A stretch of DNA of 64,000 bases from the NCBI GenBank assembly GCA_028583605.1, contig CM053333.1:28251302-28315301 (forward strand). The letters run 5' to 3'. Source of the stretch: Dastarcus helophoroides (Eukaryota > Arthropoda > Insecta > Coleoptera > Bothrideridae). A model generated the notes under the pieces. That model did no database searches, had not been told where the DNA came from, and was given only the letters and a program-made list of their open reading frames with translations. The translations under genes and the position numbers were made by a program. Positions 34,031 to 45,745 of the stretch are shown piece by piece. How positions within the stretch are numbered: position 1 is the stretch's first letter; every line of letters begins with the position of its first letter.

Positions 34031-34754
34031 ATTTGGTCTTAATTTTTGGACATCCCGAATAAAATAATTAATTCTTTGCATGTGCGACACAAAATTTATT
34101 CAATTAGTAGAACTCAACCCAAATTTGGTTTTACCAGATGAAGTATGTAATATTTTTTGAACATCTCGTATAATGACATGAATTTTTTGCACGTGCAACA
34201 CAAAACCTAATCAATTACTAGAACTTAAATTGGGTTTTGATAACTGAAATAATTGGTGAGAATTTAAACATTAAAATTCTTAGTACATTTTGACTTAATA
34301 CAAAATATCTCAATATCCTTAAGGTTTGGGTGAGGTAAAGTTTAAGGAAACTTGCCTTTATTTTAACGAAAAAAATCAAAAAATGTAAAAATATATAGAA
34401 TGTTCTATTTAAAAAAAATAAAACCCTGATAAGTTTTATGCCTTTGGGACAGCCTGCACATTATGAAACTAATTTTAAAATGTACCATCAATGGGTTTCT
34501 ATTCATCCTCAATATAAAACCTTTTTTAAATCAATTAATGTAGGCACAATCTTCCGTGTCATATGTCGTGAATAACCCGGTATAATGCTCCATATACAAA
34601 TAACGAACGAACACCTGATGCTAGACAGCGAAAGTTTGTTGTTTGTCATTGTCGTTGTTGTTCGTCATCGAACGCGAAATGAAAATATTTTGGAGATGGA
34701 AAAATGGCCTTGTGAAGAAATTAAAGATTCATTTTACCATATTGTCTTTAATAA

Positions 34755-34865
34755 TTAAAACCAAGAAAGATTAAAAAATACAACAAAAGTTGCTCTAATG
34801 CGTTTCTATAACCAAGCTATCGTCTTCAGAGAGATACTAACACCTAATCCTAAAAAGTAACCCTT
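34755..34865 (-). repeat. Hammerhead-bearing repeat, copy 2
   Basis: Shares AACCAAGAAAGATTAAAAAA, GTTGCTCTAA, CTTCAGAGAGATACTAACAC and CCTAA with the copy at 15.7 kb in the same order. The ribozyme-like core is at 34793-34833. Confidence 0.7.
34793..34833 (-). ncRNA. Hammerhead ribozyme-like motif (type A), copy 2
   Basis: Minus strand: CTCT stem I, core CTGAAGA, stem II GATAG against TTATA with the same CTTGG loop, core GAAA, CGCATT, AGAG. Relative to copy 1, a C-G pair in stem II has become U-A and a G-C has become G-U, while the outermost pair is lost. Stem III has a mismatch (CGCA). Probably an older, weakened copy. Confidence 0.5.
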
Positions 34866-37800
34866 AAATGCTTCGAATATTCACTTCGTGCATAATCGAC
34901 CGAATTCGACCGCGCATGCGCATCTAACAATTCACATCACATTCTCACAATTCTTTATCTATTGACCTTAACTAGTTTGAACAGGGATGAGTGGCCTAAA
35001 GGCCCAACCCAGTTTTTAATAGTTAGCAAAAAGGAATTTGTGGCTTTTTCAGAATATGTTCGAATTGGGAATTTTTAATTTTCTTATAGAGCAGGACACT
35101 ACGCGCCGAGGTGCACATTTTCCTAATTTAATAACACTTCTGTGTCAAATATTTACTAAGATATCCCTATTTAACGTTCCCATGTATTTTTTATTTATTT
35201 ACATTATTATGGTACGTCGGATTGTTTGAACTTCACAAAAATTCAATGATTTTGTACTCTTCCACATTAACTGAAAAGTTATTTCCTGGGAGCATTTAAT
35301 TTTTGCGGATATAATACTTGATTTATAAAATCAAAACTATTGCCAAAGTCAAACCAAACACCGAATTTAGTTTACGGGTAGACATTAACATCGAATAACA
35401 CATTCGTTTGATGTTCGCTCTTCAAAACGAAGGCGAACGAACGTTCGCTTCGCATCTAGCGAATTCGTATTTGCCGTTCGTCCGCCATATGTATACGCAC
35501 CTTTATATGATTTCAAATGTGAGGGGAGGAGATGCGATAAATGCGGGACAGAAGTTCTGATTTATTTTTACAAAAAACACATTGCTAGATTACAATTAGG
35601 TAATTATTATGCTACTTTATGAAATTTAATAGCACGTACTTTAATTTTTTATTTATACCAGTGGCATGTCCTCCCATATAATAATTACGACGCCTGATTG
35701 GTAGTAATTGGGACATAAGCAACAGAAATAATTTTTGTAGATTTCAGGAACAGTCATTCCAAATGGATAATTACATTTTCTATTCCAATTATGGCAATGC
35801 ATTGAAAAATACTATCTCTTCTTCTTTTCAAATTAAATGGTATCCTACTTTGTTTTCCAAATTCATGTGGCCATTAGTCGAGGACCAAAGGCAACATCTC
35901 TAGAAAAGTCAAAATTTTAACTTTAAAGTAAAATTATTGAGAAAAAGATTATACATTTTAAGAGTTAGAATTGTATATTTATTTTAACTCTAATTTAACA
36001 TTCCTGAGATAAAAGTCAGAGTCAAGAATTTACCTCTTTATTTAAAAATTTAATCTGTAATTTTGAAAAAAAAAATCAAATTGTTAACAAATTATATAAA
36101 ACAAGTTTGAGATTTAACTACACTGCGAACATTTTTTCGTTCATTTCACATGGCAATTTTTACAGTGCAAATGGTACCTAAATTTACCACCAATAGTAAG
36201 CTTTCAATACATAAAAAAATATTATTTTCACTTAGGGTACAAATAAGCAGTTATGTTACATTGTAAGTTCAATGTAAAATAAAGGTAATCTTTGTATTAC
36301 CTTTACTAAAGATTAGAAAAGTAACTGGGTAAACAAAATAAGTTCATTTTAACTTTTTAAATGCACAATGCATATAGTCAAGAGATTTGCGAATACAAAC
36401 GACGGTATAAACGGTAATTAAATTAATGATAAAAAAAGGAATGGCCTCAGTTGATTACGATTCGTTTTTAGTTGGTTTATGTGTCTTGAACAAAAATTTA
36501 CACACTTGTAAGAGAATTCAGTTTGAGAACAAAATTTTATTACAATTTGGTGTTTTTATAATAATATTTTATCTTCTCTGTATGGAATTTACTAACCATT
36601 AATGAAGTATGTACTGTGATAGATGAGTAAAAGTAACGCCTAGTGCCAAAATGTCTAAACATGGGAATACATTTTCACCATAAGAAATTGTTTTTTTTTT
36701 TATTACAATCAAAACACGTTGTAAATATGCAACACTTTTTCCAGTCTAGAAATATTGCTTCAATTTGCAATTTTAAGTACTTTCAGGTTTAAACTGAATA
36801 ATTTCAGAAGAAAATCGAAATTTAAAAATCAAATTTTTATAACAAAACGTACGGCCGCCACTGGTTAAGATTGAGAACGTGTTGTATATTTAAAATAATT
36901 ATAATATTTTAATTTTTAGGCCTCTATTTTATTTAACAAATTTCATAGAAGAAGTTCAATGCGATTAAAAGTAAATTTAAACAATTCCTAATTTTTTTAT
37001 AACAATTCAAACCCTTGTATAGACAGGCTGATTGAGTATGGATTATTTGATTTTAACTCTATATCTTGATCACTAAAAGAAATAGAATCTAAAAAAAAAG
37101 TTTATAAATGGGATTTAGACAAAATAAATGTTATCAGATTTTCTCTTAATGGAAAACCATGTATATTTTTTAAAATTTTAAAGGAACGTTTTCTTCCCGA
37201 TTAAAAAATATGTGATATATATGTGTTTAACATAATTAAGAAAATATTGGCAAAATTATTCAATGAAATGATATTAAACGTGCACATAACCAGAGAAAAA
37301 AATATTAAATTTAGAAAGTGTGATCTCTAATCTAGTTTAAGCAAAAATATGATAAATATATTGTTTTTTAAAATTGCTATTAACTGTCTATATATTATTA
37401 TTATTATTATTTTACTTGGTATTTCTTTGTACAAAATGCTGTTTTAGTTCCATAAATTTTTGATAAAATTCAAAAACAATTGTCTTTGTTGTATCAGCGT
37501 TAAAACATCTACAACTTTGCTAATTTAACTGAAGTTGTTCTCAAATAATAAGAAAGTTAACAATATTGCCGAGTTCATTTTGAACCTACTGTATACTAGG
37601 TTAGTTAGTCGGTAAAGGCGTGTGGCTACTACAATTATTTTTGATAACAAAAATCTTTTTGGGACAAAAGTATATTTTTGGATGTGGCGCACATTCTAAA
37701 ATTATTTTTATTGATGAATATTTAATTATACACGGTGGTGCATCAAAGTTGCCCTTTTAAAGAAATTTTTAAATCTGCTCAAAAGTACTGATTGACATGA

Positions 37801-39330
37801 TATTAAACAAGAGGTGAGCGAGAATGATAGTTTTTGAGATATCTGGAAAAAATCATGAAAATATACATAGAAACTCACCTGGAGGGCTAAGTGACTTAGT
37901 TTTTGGAACGGATGATTTTGGTATATCCTTAGCTTAAAAATTAGTGTAAACTTATTATAAATAGCCTTCGTCATTATACACGCTCAGATTGGCAAACGCG
38001 GAATACAATTTTTCTGAAAAATCAAATGGCATAGCCCATATATTTTCTTCTATTTTAGTTTTAAGCAACAATTAAGCTTTGCGCTTTATTAGAAATAATT
38101 GTGGATCTAGTTGCCATTTGACGTTACAGGATGAAGTCAAATGGTCTCAGCCGTGCATCATATCTTGAATGCAGTGTATCATGAGATTATGAAGTTGAAA
38201 TCTGTAATTCGGAAACTAACAATTTTTATGAAACTTTGTTTTACGTAAACCTTAATTATTTATCTTCCAGAAACCACCTGTCAATCGTTGTCGATGAAAT
38301 TTGCGAAAATCTTATATAATTTTTTGTGTATCCATAACAAACGGTTAATTATGATTTATATATGGTGTCATCATTTCCAATGTCTCCGTTGGTTGCAGGG
38401 AATGCGAAATCTGTGAATTTTTATTGTAATAAACATTAAGTAAACAAGCTTTACGGTGGCCAAAAATGGGTGTTTTCATTAAAAAAATTGTTAATCCCTT
38501 GTAGTACTCCGAAATAAGTCACCCCATATATGAACGAATATGTCCAATTTATAGGCCACCACGATCCATTTAATGGCCATGTAATGTTTTCTATGAAATC
38601 GATTTGTCGTCTCATAATGTTACACCAGTGTCATTTTTAATTTTTAACCAATTTTTAAAAACATTGCACCGTTGTATTTGCAATGGAAACGGCTTTAAAA
38701 TGATGTATTTCAAGTAGGATAGTTTAATTTAAAATTTTAAAGTGGGGCTTGGTAGAGGTTAGGCGGATGAACATATCAAGTTGGCTTGACCGTCAAAATG
38801 GTTTCCTCAAGCAAATAAATCGACGGGTCTCGGCGAATAAATTCGGCTAAAATATTTCTCGGATTTCAAATTATAAGGGGGTCAAATTTTTGTTGGGAGA
38901 CCCTGTATAACCCTGCAATCTAAATTTTTCATATTTGTAATAGATAGATAAGTAATTGTAATTACTAATTACCTTCCAGCGATTTTCTTCAATTCAGAAT
39001 TATTTTGCATAAAAATTTTCAGTATAGTAACAAGATCTGCATCATTTACAAGTTCCATATTTCTATGACAGTTAAGTATGACAGTTAATGCAACACAAAA
39101 CAAAACCTTTGGTTATAAAATAATGGTCCATTATTCTTTATATTCCCTTTAAAAGAGTATACTGGGCATAGGATGGGACGATGGGAGCCATATGACGTAA
39201 CGTACCCAACACCAAGCGAATTTGTCAATTCGAGACCGTCTAATATGTTAAGTTCTTGTATATTACGACATATTGCCGTTTGAGTCCTTTGGTAAAGTGA
39301 ACACTTTCCCACAAACCACTAACAATATAG
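34866..39330. other. Long stretch without a recognisable gene
   Basis: AT-rich. Seen within it: hAT-like terminal wording (CAGTGGCATGTCCTCC at 35659, and GGCCGCCACTG ending at 36863) that could not be paired by a target duplication; minisatellite-like modules at 35910-36100; a short (ATT)n at 37395-37412; and CGTTCG-rich patches near 34600 and 35400-35490 that might be the ends of a MITE. No coding region is supported. Confidence 0.4.
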
Positions 39331-39339
39331 ACCGGTAAC

Positions 39340-39500
39340 CCAAATGGCACGATTTTCGCTGGTTTGCGGCGCTTGGGTTAGACTTCCAATTGTAAGATGG
39401 CGCTCATGCCGGTTGTTTTCCTTAGCGCTTCCCGCGTTTTCGATCATAACAAATTTCAATCCACTAATGGCGGCGACGCGAATGTTTTGTTTTTAATGTA
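39340..39500. promoter_or_regulatory. GC-richer patch, possible promoter-like region
   Basis: Contains AAGATGGCGCTCATGCCGG and TAATGGCGGCGACGCG with several CpGs in otherwise AT-rich DNA. The AAGATGGCGGC-type wording recalls YY1/Pho-like sites at promoters. An unrecognised ORF begins 400 bp downstream. There is no TATA box or transcript evidence, so it may equally be a TE remnant. Confidence 0.2.
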
Positions 39501-39900
39501 TCAATTAGGAAATTTGTAATTTATTTTCAACATGGATTATAATTTTTTGAAAATGCTTCCTGATGCTAAATTCCATTGGTTCAGTTGTTTGTCTCATGTT
39601 TCAGGAACGGAGTCAATGACTATGAGATGAGCTTTTTTTATAAAAATTGATCATCTAGTGTGATTACAGCATGTCATTACCTCATCACCCCAAATCAAAC
39701 AAAACTAGTAGTACATTCACAATCAATAGAAGGTTGTCGAGTTTTAGTATCCTGGTGTCTGTAGGCAGTATCCAACATTTTGCATCCCTTTTAGGTTAGC
39801 AGAAAACTATCTTAAGTTTTCAAATATTCTTTTGATCGGAGTTTGTCTGCTTTAGATGATGAAATTAATGTATAGTGCAATGTCCGACAATTTTTGAAAA

Positions 39901-40656
39901 ATGAGTCTAGAATCTTTGGTACATGAACTTGTGACACTTTTATTATGCAACAGTTGCAAAAATGCACTGTTTTGCTCAGATAATCTAGTTCTTGACGATA
40001 CTAGACCTATTTCAGAAAGGGAACATGGTGGAGTATGGGTAAAACGACTTTGTTACCTGACAAAAAAGTTTGCCCTATGTTTCATAAAGATTTACAAGGC
40101 AATCATGAGGGTTCTTCACAATAAATCATATTTACCCAATATAGTTAGAATAATAGGTAGAATTAAAGATGTTGTTGGCTTTACCTTTATTCCGTGTTTA
40201 GAACACGATAAAGTTATTGTTATATTATAAGACTTATTATTAGAACTTTGGTCCATGCATACTGCCAAGAAATCAATAAGTTTTTTTTTGATGGAACGGA
40301 CTGGTCCTTGGTTATCTTCAAAAATTGAAATGTATTTTAGGGAACAATATTTGTATTTCAATTTTTGAAGATCAATGAGGTTATTAATGATCGAGACAAA
40401 AGATTGCAATCTGTGAATGACCCTACAAAATATCGAGCAATTTCAATTTTACAAAAAGGAAAATTTAAAAGTGAATAAATTATTATTAGTTCTTATGAAT
40501 AAAGTATCTCGATTAACAATAAAAAGGTTTTCTTTGTTTCAGTTTCATGACATTCACGATGGAATCATTGGGATTCTTCACAATAAACCCATTTATCGAG
40601 TATTGTTACAATTATATCATGCTTATAAGTTTAATAAGGAAGCAATTTGTAAATAG
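39901..40656 (+). other. Unrecognised coding-like region, two short ORFs
   Basis: An ORF of 109 codons (39901-40230, starting MSLESLVHELVTLLLC) and one of 79 codons (40417-40656) flank a fragment of the hammerhead-repeat family at 40283-40372. Without that insertion the intervening sequence reads NDRDKRLQSVNDPTKYR in one frame. The phrase ATTCTTCACAATAAA, with LHNK encoded, occurs in both ORFs. I recognise no domain; it could be a decayed TE gene or a host exon remnant. Confidence 0.25.
40283..40372. repeat. Fragment of hammerhead-bearing repeat family
   Basis: Reads GATGGAACGGACTGGTCCTT, then GGTTATCTTCAAAAATTGAA, and the inverse TTCAATTTTTGAAGAT at the other end. This is the outer arm wording of the family, without the central ribozyme-like motif. 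Confidence 0.65.
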
Positions 40657-41089
40657 CACTGTTGTATGTTTGTTGATTAGCATTTATTGTTTAATAAGAA
40701 CTATGCTTATAACGAACAGATTACTTTAGTATTTTGAGGTTCATATAAATGGATATCACTGAATAAGGATTTTGAACTAAGTGTAAGAAGTTTCCTATGT
40801 ACGCCTATTTTTATTCGGTTATAGAGTTTTTTTTTTGCTATTTCTATTTTCACTTATTTTTTTTGATGTACATAACAAATATTTAATATACTTATGAGGA
40901 AGGATGATTTTTTTATTGGTAACTTATGATTATTCCCTGGTAATAGATTTTAAAATTATTGTAATATGTGTACTATTTTTTGTTGTGCAAAATACTTCGC
41001 TCAAATGGTCCACATTTAATCGAAGAATTTTTTGCAAGAAAAATGGATAACACATTAAAAATCATTGAATTTAAATTTCCCGCAGGTCC

Positions 41090-41410
41090 TGCCTTTAATT
41101 AGTCGATAATAAAGAAATCTATAAATTTAAATTCGGCTTCAGCGCCATCTCCGAATTGGGATGACGTCATCTGGGCCAAGTTCATTGTACGGCCGCTACG
41201 CGTCTGTAGTGTTAGTGGTTTGTGCACTTTCCAACATCTACTAGTCTTCACGCAAGCGCTGCGCCGGTCTATCTTTACCGAGCTGCTATCTAGCTCCAAG
41301 AAGATTAGAGTCTTCTTGTCTAGCTCACTCGACTCAATCGTTCTATCCCTCTCGCGATATCGCTGTTTTTGTCCTTTTGCCCTTGAACGAAAAGTTGAAA
41401 CTTCGCTCCC
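41090..41410. other. GC-richer segment with CRE-like site
   Basis: About 300 bp with higher GC, containing TGACGTCA at 41162-41169 and CpG-rich wording (ACGGCCGCTACGCGTC, CTCGCGATATCGC). No supported ORF. It could be promoter DNA or the terminal region of an unknown element. Confidence 0.25.
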
Positions 41411-41674
41411 TTATAAGAACATAAACATCTCCAATGTTAAAAAATATATAAAGTTTGAGTTTAAATTCCAGTTTTCAAGAGAAAATAATCAAGCTTAAAA
41501 TTATGAAAAACAAGTTAATATTCCTGAAGTTTTAGATTTAAACTCAAAATTTTAAAAATAAGGTCAATATTTTGGAAAAAATAACTATTATGCAAAATAA
41601 ATGTGAAAATCTTGACTTCGAATATTTCGTACGAGTCTGAGATTCATGGAGCTTGTTAACATAACAACGGCTAA

Positions 41675-41800
41675 ACAAACTACTGGTATAACCACCGACG
41701 ATGCTGAAAAGCGAAACCAGGTCCGGTGATATCAAAAGAGAGATTTTTAAATTTGTTGTTGTGTTTATTGTTAATAAAGTTTAATAGTTATGAATATTGA
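41675..41800 (+). repeat. Second copy of the hairpin-associated repeat (single arm)
   Basis: Shares ACCACCGA(T/C)GATGC, GCGAAACC, AGGTCCGGT and the downstream AAAGTTTAATAGTTATGAAT with 11013-11150. The left, inverted arm seen at 10.95 kb is absent here. Confidence 0.65.
41691..41730 (+). ncRNA. Hammerhead-like motif (type B), second copy
   Basis: CCGACGA core (41695-41701), stem II GCT/AGC (703-705 with 710-712) closed by GAAA, core GAAA (713-716), CCAG, GTC (721-723), CGGTGAT. Compared with 11013-11053, the loop-closing stem II pair changes from A-U to U-A and the tetraloop remains GNRA. Both copies have C at the usually invariant U of the core. Confidence 0.4.
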
Positions 41801-44247
41801 AAAATTTCACTTATTAAGGGCCAAAAAAGTCAACTATTCCAAAACTTTGTTTAGATAATCTATGAAAGAAATACATAAACATGTATTTGGTCAATTTTAA
41901 CCGTTCACCAATTAAAGGGGGGCACTAAAGAAGTTTTTACACCAACACAGCATAAGTATAAAATTGTTTCATAATAAACTCCCTGTAGATAATGTATGAA
42001 AGAAATAACTAAACAAAAAGAGCGAAACTGTGCTGTCTTACCTTCCATAGAGAACATGCTACTGATTTATACTTATTTCACATTATTGATTAATTGAATA
42101 TAAATAAAATCAAAAGAAACTCACAGGGGAGACATTTTTCAAGATTAAGGTTGCCACAGAAATACTAAGTAAATTGAAATAAATAATAACAGTAAAGTAG
42201 AGGGTGTATTTTAAAAATTACGAAATTCTATTTTGGACGTCGAAAGTACCTCTTAAGGTAGAATTCCCCCTTTATTACCAATTGTTATTAATTTTAATTT
42301 AAGAAAAATTTTGGTAGACAATATTACACTGATAACGATTTTGCTAAAAACTATTCTTTTTTGCATTTAATCGAAAAATCGTAGTTATAGCTACTTACGA
42401 ACTTTATGGCAATGAAATATCTGTAACATGCAAATATTTTCATACAACTCTTAGAACTAAGAGAAATTAACGATTATTTTTATATGGTTAATTAAAATTC
42501 TTGAAATAATTATTTGGTGATTGACATTTGCTACGAAGCTTATTTAGAGCTGGTTACATATTTAAAATATTTTAAAATTTAGATAGTAGTAATGTTTTTT
42601 AAAAACAGTTATCCTGCAGTTTGAATTTAATTAAAATCACTTATATAACTGATGCTCAAAATTTTTAATTCAGCAATTGCAGTACATTTAAGAATATTAC
42701 ATATCTGTTTATTTACCACTTCTCGTAATTGAACGGCTAAGCCTAAATACCGAAACCAAATTGTTTTTAGTAATTTTATTAGTAAATATTGTCTTGTGTT
42801 AATTTTTATGTTTGATCAGAAAATATAATAGCTATTAACCTTTGAAGGGATTTAAACCCATTCTACTGGTGAACGTAGCAAGTTGAAATCTGTATTTACT
42901 GCAGTTTGATCTTATCCCAATGCATTTTTTAATTAAATAAAAGTTGTCAAAGAAGGTCTCTTGTGTTTGTGTTTATTATAATATTCTTTTTCATTTTAGA
43001 GTATTTTTTGGCATTTTAAATATAAATAAATTAATTGTGTATTATGTGTGTATTGTGGTATCCATCTTTTCTCAAGTTTGCGGTTTTTAAAAATTCTCTA
43101 CTCTTTCGTGACAAATTGATAGTTTTTTAGTATTTTCATTGTTTGAATTACAGCTCAGAATCTTCACTGTGCAAAATTGTTTTTATAAAAAGATATTTTT
43201 GAGTACGAATACTACTGTCATTTATTTGATATCTCTATTTGCAGTTTCGCAGACATGTACCTCGGTTTTAATTGCATTACAAATATAATTGATATTGTAT
43301 CCGCATGTAATATGAAAGAGTAAAATAAAGACCGTACATAATAATTACGACAACATGCTTATTCCTTTGAATGTGAGCGCAACGTGCGGTTAAATAAATT
43401 TAAATTGAATTATTAATTACAGCTTTTCCGGGCTAGTTAGCTGAGCAGATGAGAATGCAGATATTGCTCGATTACCACCCTTGCGTTGCTTAGCTAATGA
43501 TTTATGAAAACTTGAGACCAAAGTGGGAAATCCATGCATTAAACTAAAAGCCATCCAAACTTGTAATTTATCGGCATTTTAGACAGAGCGCCGCCATTAC
43601 CATTAACGAAGATGTCCTAGGTACCAGAAATTAATTACTCTCCATTTTTCGACAAAATACAAACTAAAAATAATATTTTGACCCCTTACTTCGTATAACT
43701 ATCCAACGTTCATAATTCAGAAAATGTATCCTGTATTAATAATAAATATAACTAAAATAGTATCAATTTTATTGACCCCAATGTATGTCTTTTATTGTAA
43801 AACTAATGTTAATGCAGTATGGATAAGTTAGGTAAGAACGTGCAACATGGTTTTGAATTACTTAATAAAAAACATCTCAAGTATTATGTGTATTTGCATA
43901 TCGTTACAAACCAAACAAAACGCAGGAAATGCATGGAAAATATGCGTCTTTTAATGCACCAATTTTGGACAAAATATGCAAACGTCATTTGTTAATAGAA
44001 AATTACCATGGCAGGGAATATTTAAATAATTTATCAAACTAATAAACTTAATAATAATATTATGAAAAATCTTTGTCAAACCATTAAATTTAGTTAATTT
44101 AAAACATTATCTTCACCGAGTTTTAAAATAACTTATTCATAAATAACTTCACTTCTAGGCATTGCTTAAAAAATGCATCCACAATACTGGTCAGCAGAGA
44201 TGTTTTCGAAACATTGTTTTATCGTTTATAAATATCAATGTTTTAAA
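41801..44247. other. Long stretch without a recognisable gene
   Basis: AT-rich, no open frame of note, no TE ends or repeats that I could match to the rest of the window. Confidence 0.5.
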
Positions 44248-44258
44248 ACTGATGACGT

Positions 44259-45030
44259 CATTCTAATACTGCACCGACCAATAAGTTTGAACATTTATCA
44301 GATTCAGAGTTTGGGAACCAAAGATAGGTCTCAACCATATTAAATCTCATCAGTTTGGCATACCCAAATCGAATACTGACAAATGTCCCATAAATATACA
44401 CTTAGAAATTATGAACGTCGTCCATGTATAACTTAAAAATAGCGCCATCTATCGGTTTGTGAAAGAAACTGTGGATTAGTTTTAATTCTGAATCTGATAA
44501 ATGTTGAAATCTATTAGTATGTGCATTAGAATAAAGTGATGTTACGGGCTTATCGGTTCGAATTGATTACCACGTGTGAATTACACCACTTTATTACCAA
44601 ACTTAACTTGGATCACCACAATTGAACAATTAACTCACTTATTTATTAACTTCTAACTCACTAATTACACTGACTCTAACTGACTGACTCGAGGGAGAGC
44701 TGGCCGCTTTATATAGTTTTGGCCTCCAGGTTCTAGAACAATCCGACATATAAGGCTTATCGTTTGTCGAAATTTCGGGAACCCTTATCTGCCGTTTGCT
44801 TCGTTATCGCGGCCGCTTTCCCCTTATCAGATTTTTCTAGAAACTTTTCTTATGTACTAAATTCTACAATTCTATTCTAAATTCTATTCCATCTATTTAC
44901 ATTGCATTACAGTATCTAACTTGTCAGAAAATTTCTCATAAGATATTCAACTGTTAGTAGTTTAGCTACCCCTGATCCGCTACTACACGTATAGAGGGCT
45001 GCCTAGAGCAATCTAGGTTGTATTATATTT
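44259..45030. repeat. Family X copy with direct flanking repeat, split by a solo LTR
   Basis: Diverged but collinear with other X copies: GACCAATAAGTTTGAACATT at the left, an AATCTGATAAATGTTG box, then, after the LTR, TTCAACTGTTAGTAGTTTAG, TATAGAGGGCTGCC and CTAGGTTGTATT. The flanks share ACTGATGACGT (44248-44258 and 45031-45041), supporting insertion as a unit. The most diverged X copy in the window. Confidence 0.65.
44540..44929 (+). mobile_element. Solo LTR, second copy
   Basis: Matches 33641-34030 from TGTTACGG through GAGGGAGAGCTGGCCGCTTT, TTCTAGAACAATCCG and GCGGCCGCTTTCCCC. The 3' end differs (a TTCTATTCTAAATTC expansion), so its exact end is approximate. It interrupts family X. Confidence 0.75.
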
Positions 45031-45099
45031 ACTGATGACGTTACATAAAAAGTTACCTACGATTTTAAAGTTCAACATTTAGGACATATAATAAGTTTC

Positions 45100-45560
45100 A
45101 CGTTTAAACTCTAAGTTAAAATAAGGTCGACGCAAGAAACAATCGAAATTATTTTTTTTAAAAGATGTTGAACTATAAAACTTATGAATGTTAAGAATGA
45201 ATAAAAATCAAATTTCGAGAAAGTCAAAAAATTATATAAAAATAATGAGCTTTAATATCAAATTTGAAATAGAAAAAAGAGACAGACATCTAAAATCTTC
45301 AATTTAATTTTGAAATTTGGAGAAAGTCTAAGCTTTGGAATTCAAGTCACATCATTGAGAAACCCTAAAATGAAATTTTAGAGCAAAATAACAAGAAATT
45401 GTAAGGAAGGAATTTTTAATTTTTATTTCCACATTTTGCTTTATTTAAATTTTCTGACTTTTTTTGGTAATTTTGGGTTTTAAAAACAAAATTTGGAGCC
45501 AAATTCAAAATTTGTAGGAAGGTCGAGATCAAAGTAAAAATTTTGAGACAAAACTTAACT
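45100..45560. repeat. AT-rich minisatellite remnants
   Basis: Diverged GAGAAAGTC, AAATTTTGAGA and TTTGAAATT modules next to the palindromic repeat copy at 45585. No gene. Confidence 0.45.
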
Positions 45561-45584
45561 TTAGTGGAACGAACTGGTCTTGGT

Positions 45585-45745
45585 TATGTTTAAAAATTGA
45601 AAAACAAATTTTGTCCCCTAAAACCAAGAAAGATTAAAAAACAGAGAGATCTCTTTGAAGATGATAGCTTGGCTGTCAAAACGCAACCTTTGTTATGTTT
45701 TTTAATCTTTCTTGGTTTCAGGGGATAAGATTTGTATTTCAATTT
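45585..45745 (+). repeat. Hammerhead-bearing repeat, copy 3, palindromic
   Basis: Inverted arms (AAACCAAGAAAGATTAAAAA and its complement; TTGTCCCCT and AGGGGAT) surround the ribozyme-like motif. This shows the fuller architecture: the motif sits near the centre of two outward-facing arms. Outer wording GGAACGAACTGGTCTTGG matches the fragments at 7.9 and 40.3 kb. Confidence 0.7.
45651..45692 (+). ncRNA. Hammerhead ribozyme-like motif (type A), degraded copy 3
   Basis: TTGAAGA where CTGAAGA is expected, stem II GATAG/CTGTC with a G-U pair and the CTTGG loop, then AAAACGC where GAAACGC is expected. Two core positions are changed, so cleavage is not expected. Confidence 0.4.

Larger units (their letters stand above)
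31369..34456. mobile_element. Large foldback element with long inverted arms
   Basis: The left arm begins CAGGGTGTCCCAAAAGCATAA. The right end is the inverse of CAGGCTGTCCCAAAGGCATAA, and pairing continues inward for about 190 bp (TATATATTTTTACATTTTT, GATATTTTGT, AGAATTTTAA). Pairing also extends a little outside these points. Segments of the left arm recur in direct orientation at about 31590-31680 and 32485-32575 (TTTTTGAAATA..GACTACGTGATAT). The right half is split by the solo LTR at 33641-34030. Non-coding. Confidence 0.65.
28967..34580. mobile_element. TIR element, 5.6 kb, flanked by TATA, containing nested repeats
   Basis: The left end starts CCGGGTTATTCAC and continues with GACATACGACACGAAAGATT and TGCCTACAT. 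The right end is the inverse of CCGGGTTATTCAC, GACATATGACACGGAAGATT and TGCCTACAT. The left copy has a 9-bp internal duplication of TTCAC sequence. Both sides abut TATA (28963-28966 and 34581-34584), consistent with a TA-targeting superfamily. The interior holds the minisatellite at 29340-30700, a foldback element, a hammerhead-like motif and a solo LTR. No transposase was found. Confidence 0.6.

Noticed and set aside
34587..35510. MITE bounded by CATATACAAATAACGAACG and its rough inverse
   Set aside because: Inverted similarity is weak and no target duplication was found.
35659..36863. hAT element between CAGTGGCATG and GCCGCCACTG
   Set aside because: Only about seven terminal bases agree and the 8-bp flanks differ, so the two ends probably belong to different copies.
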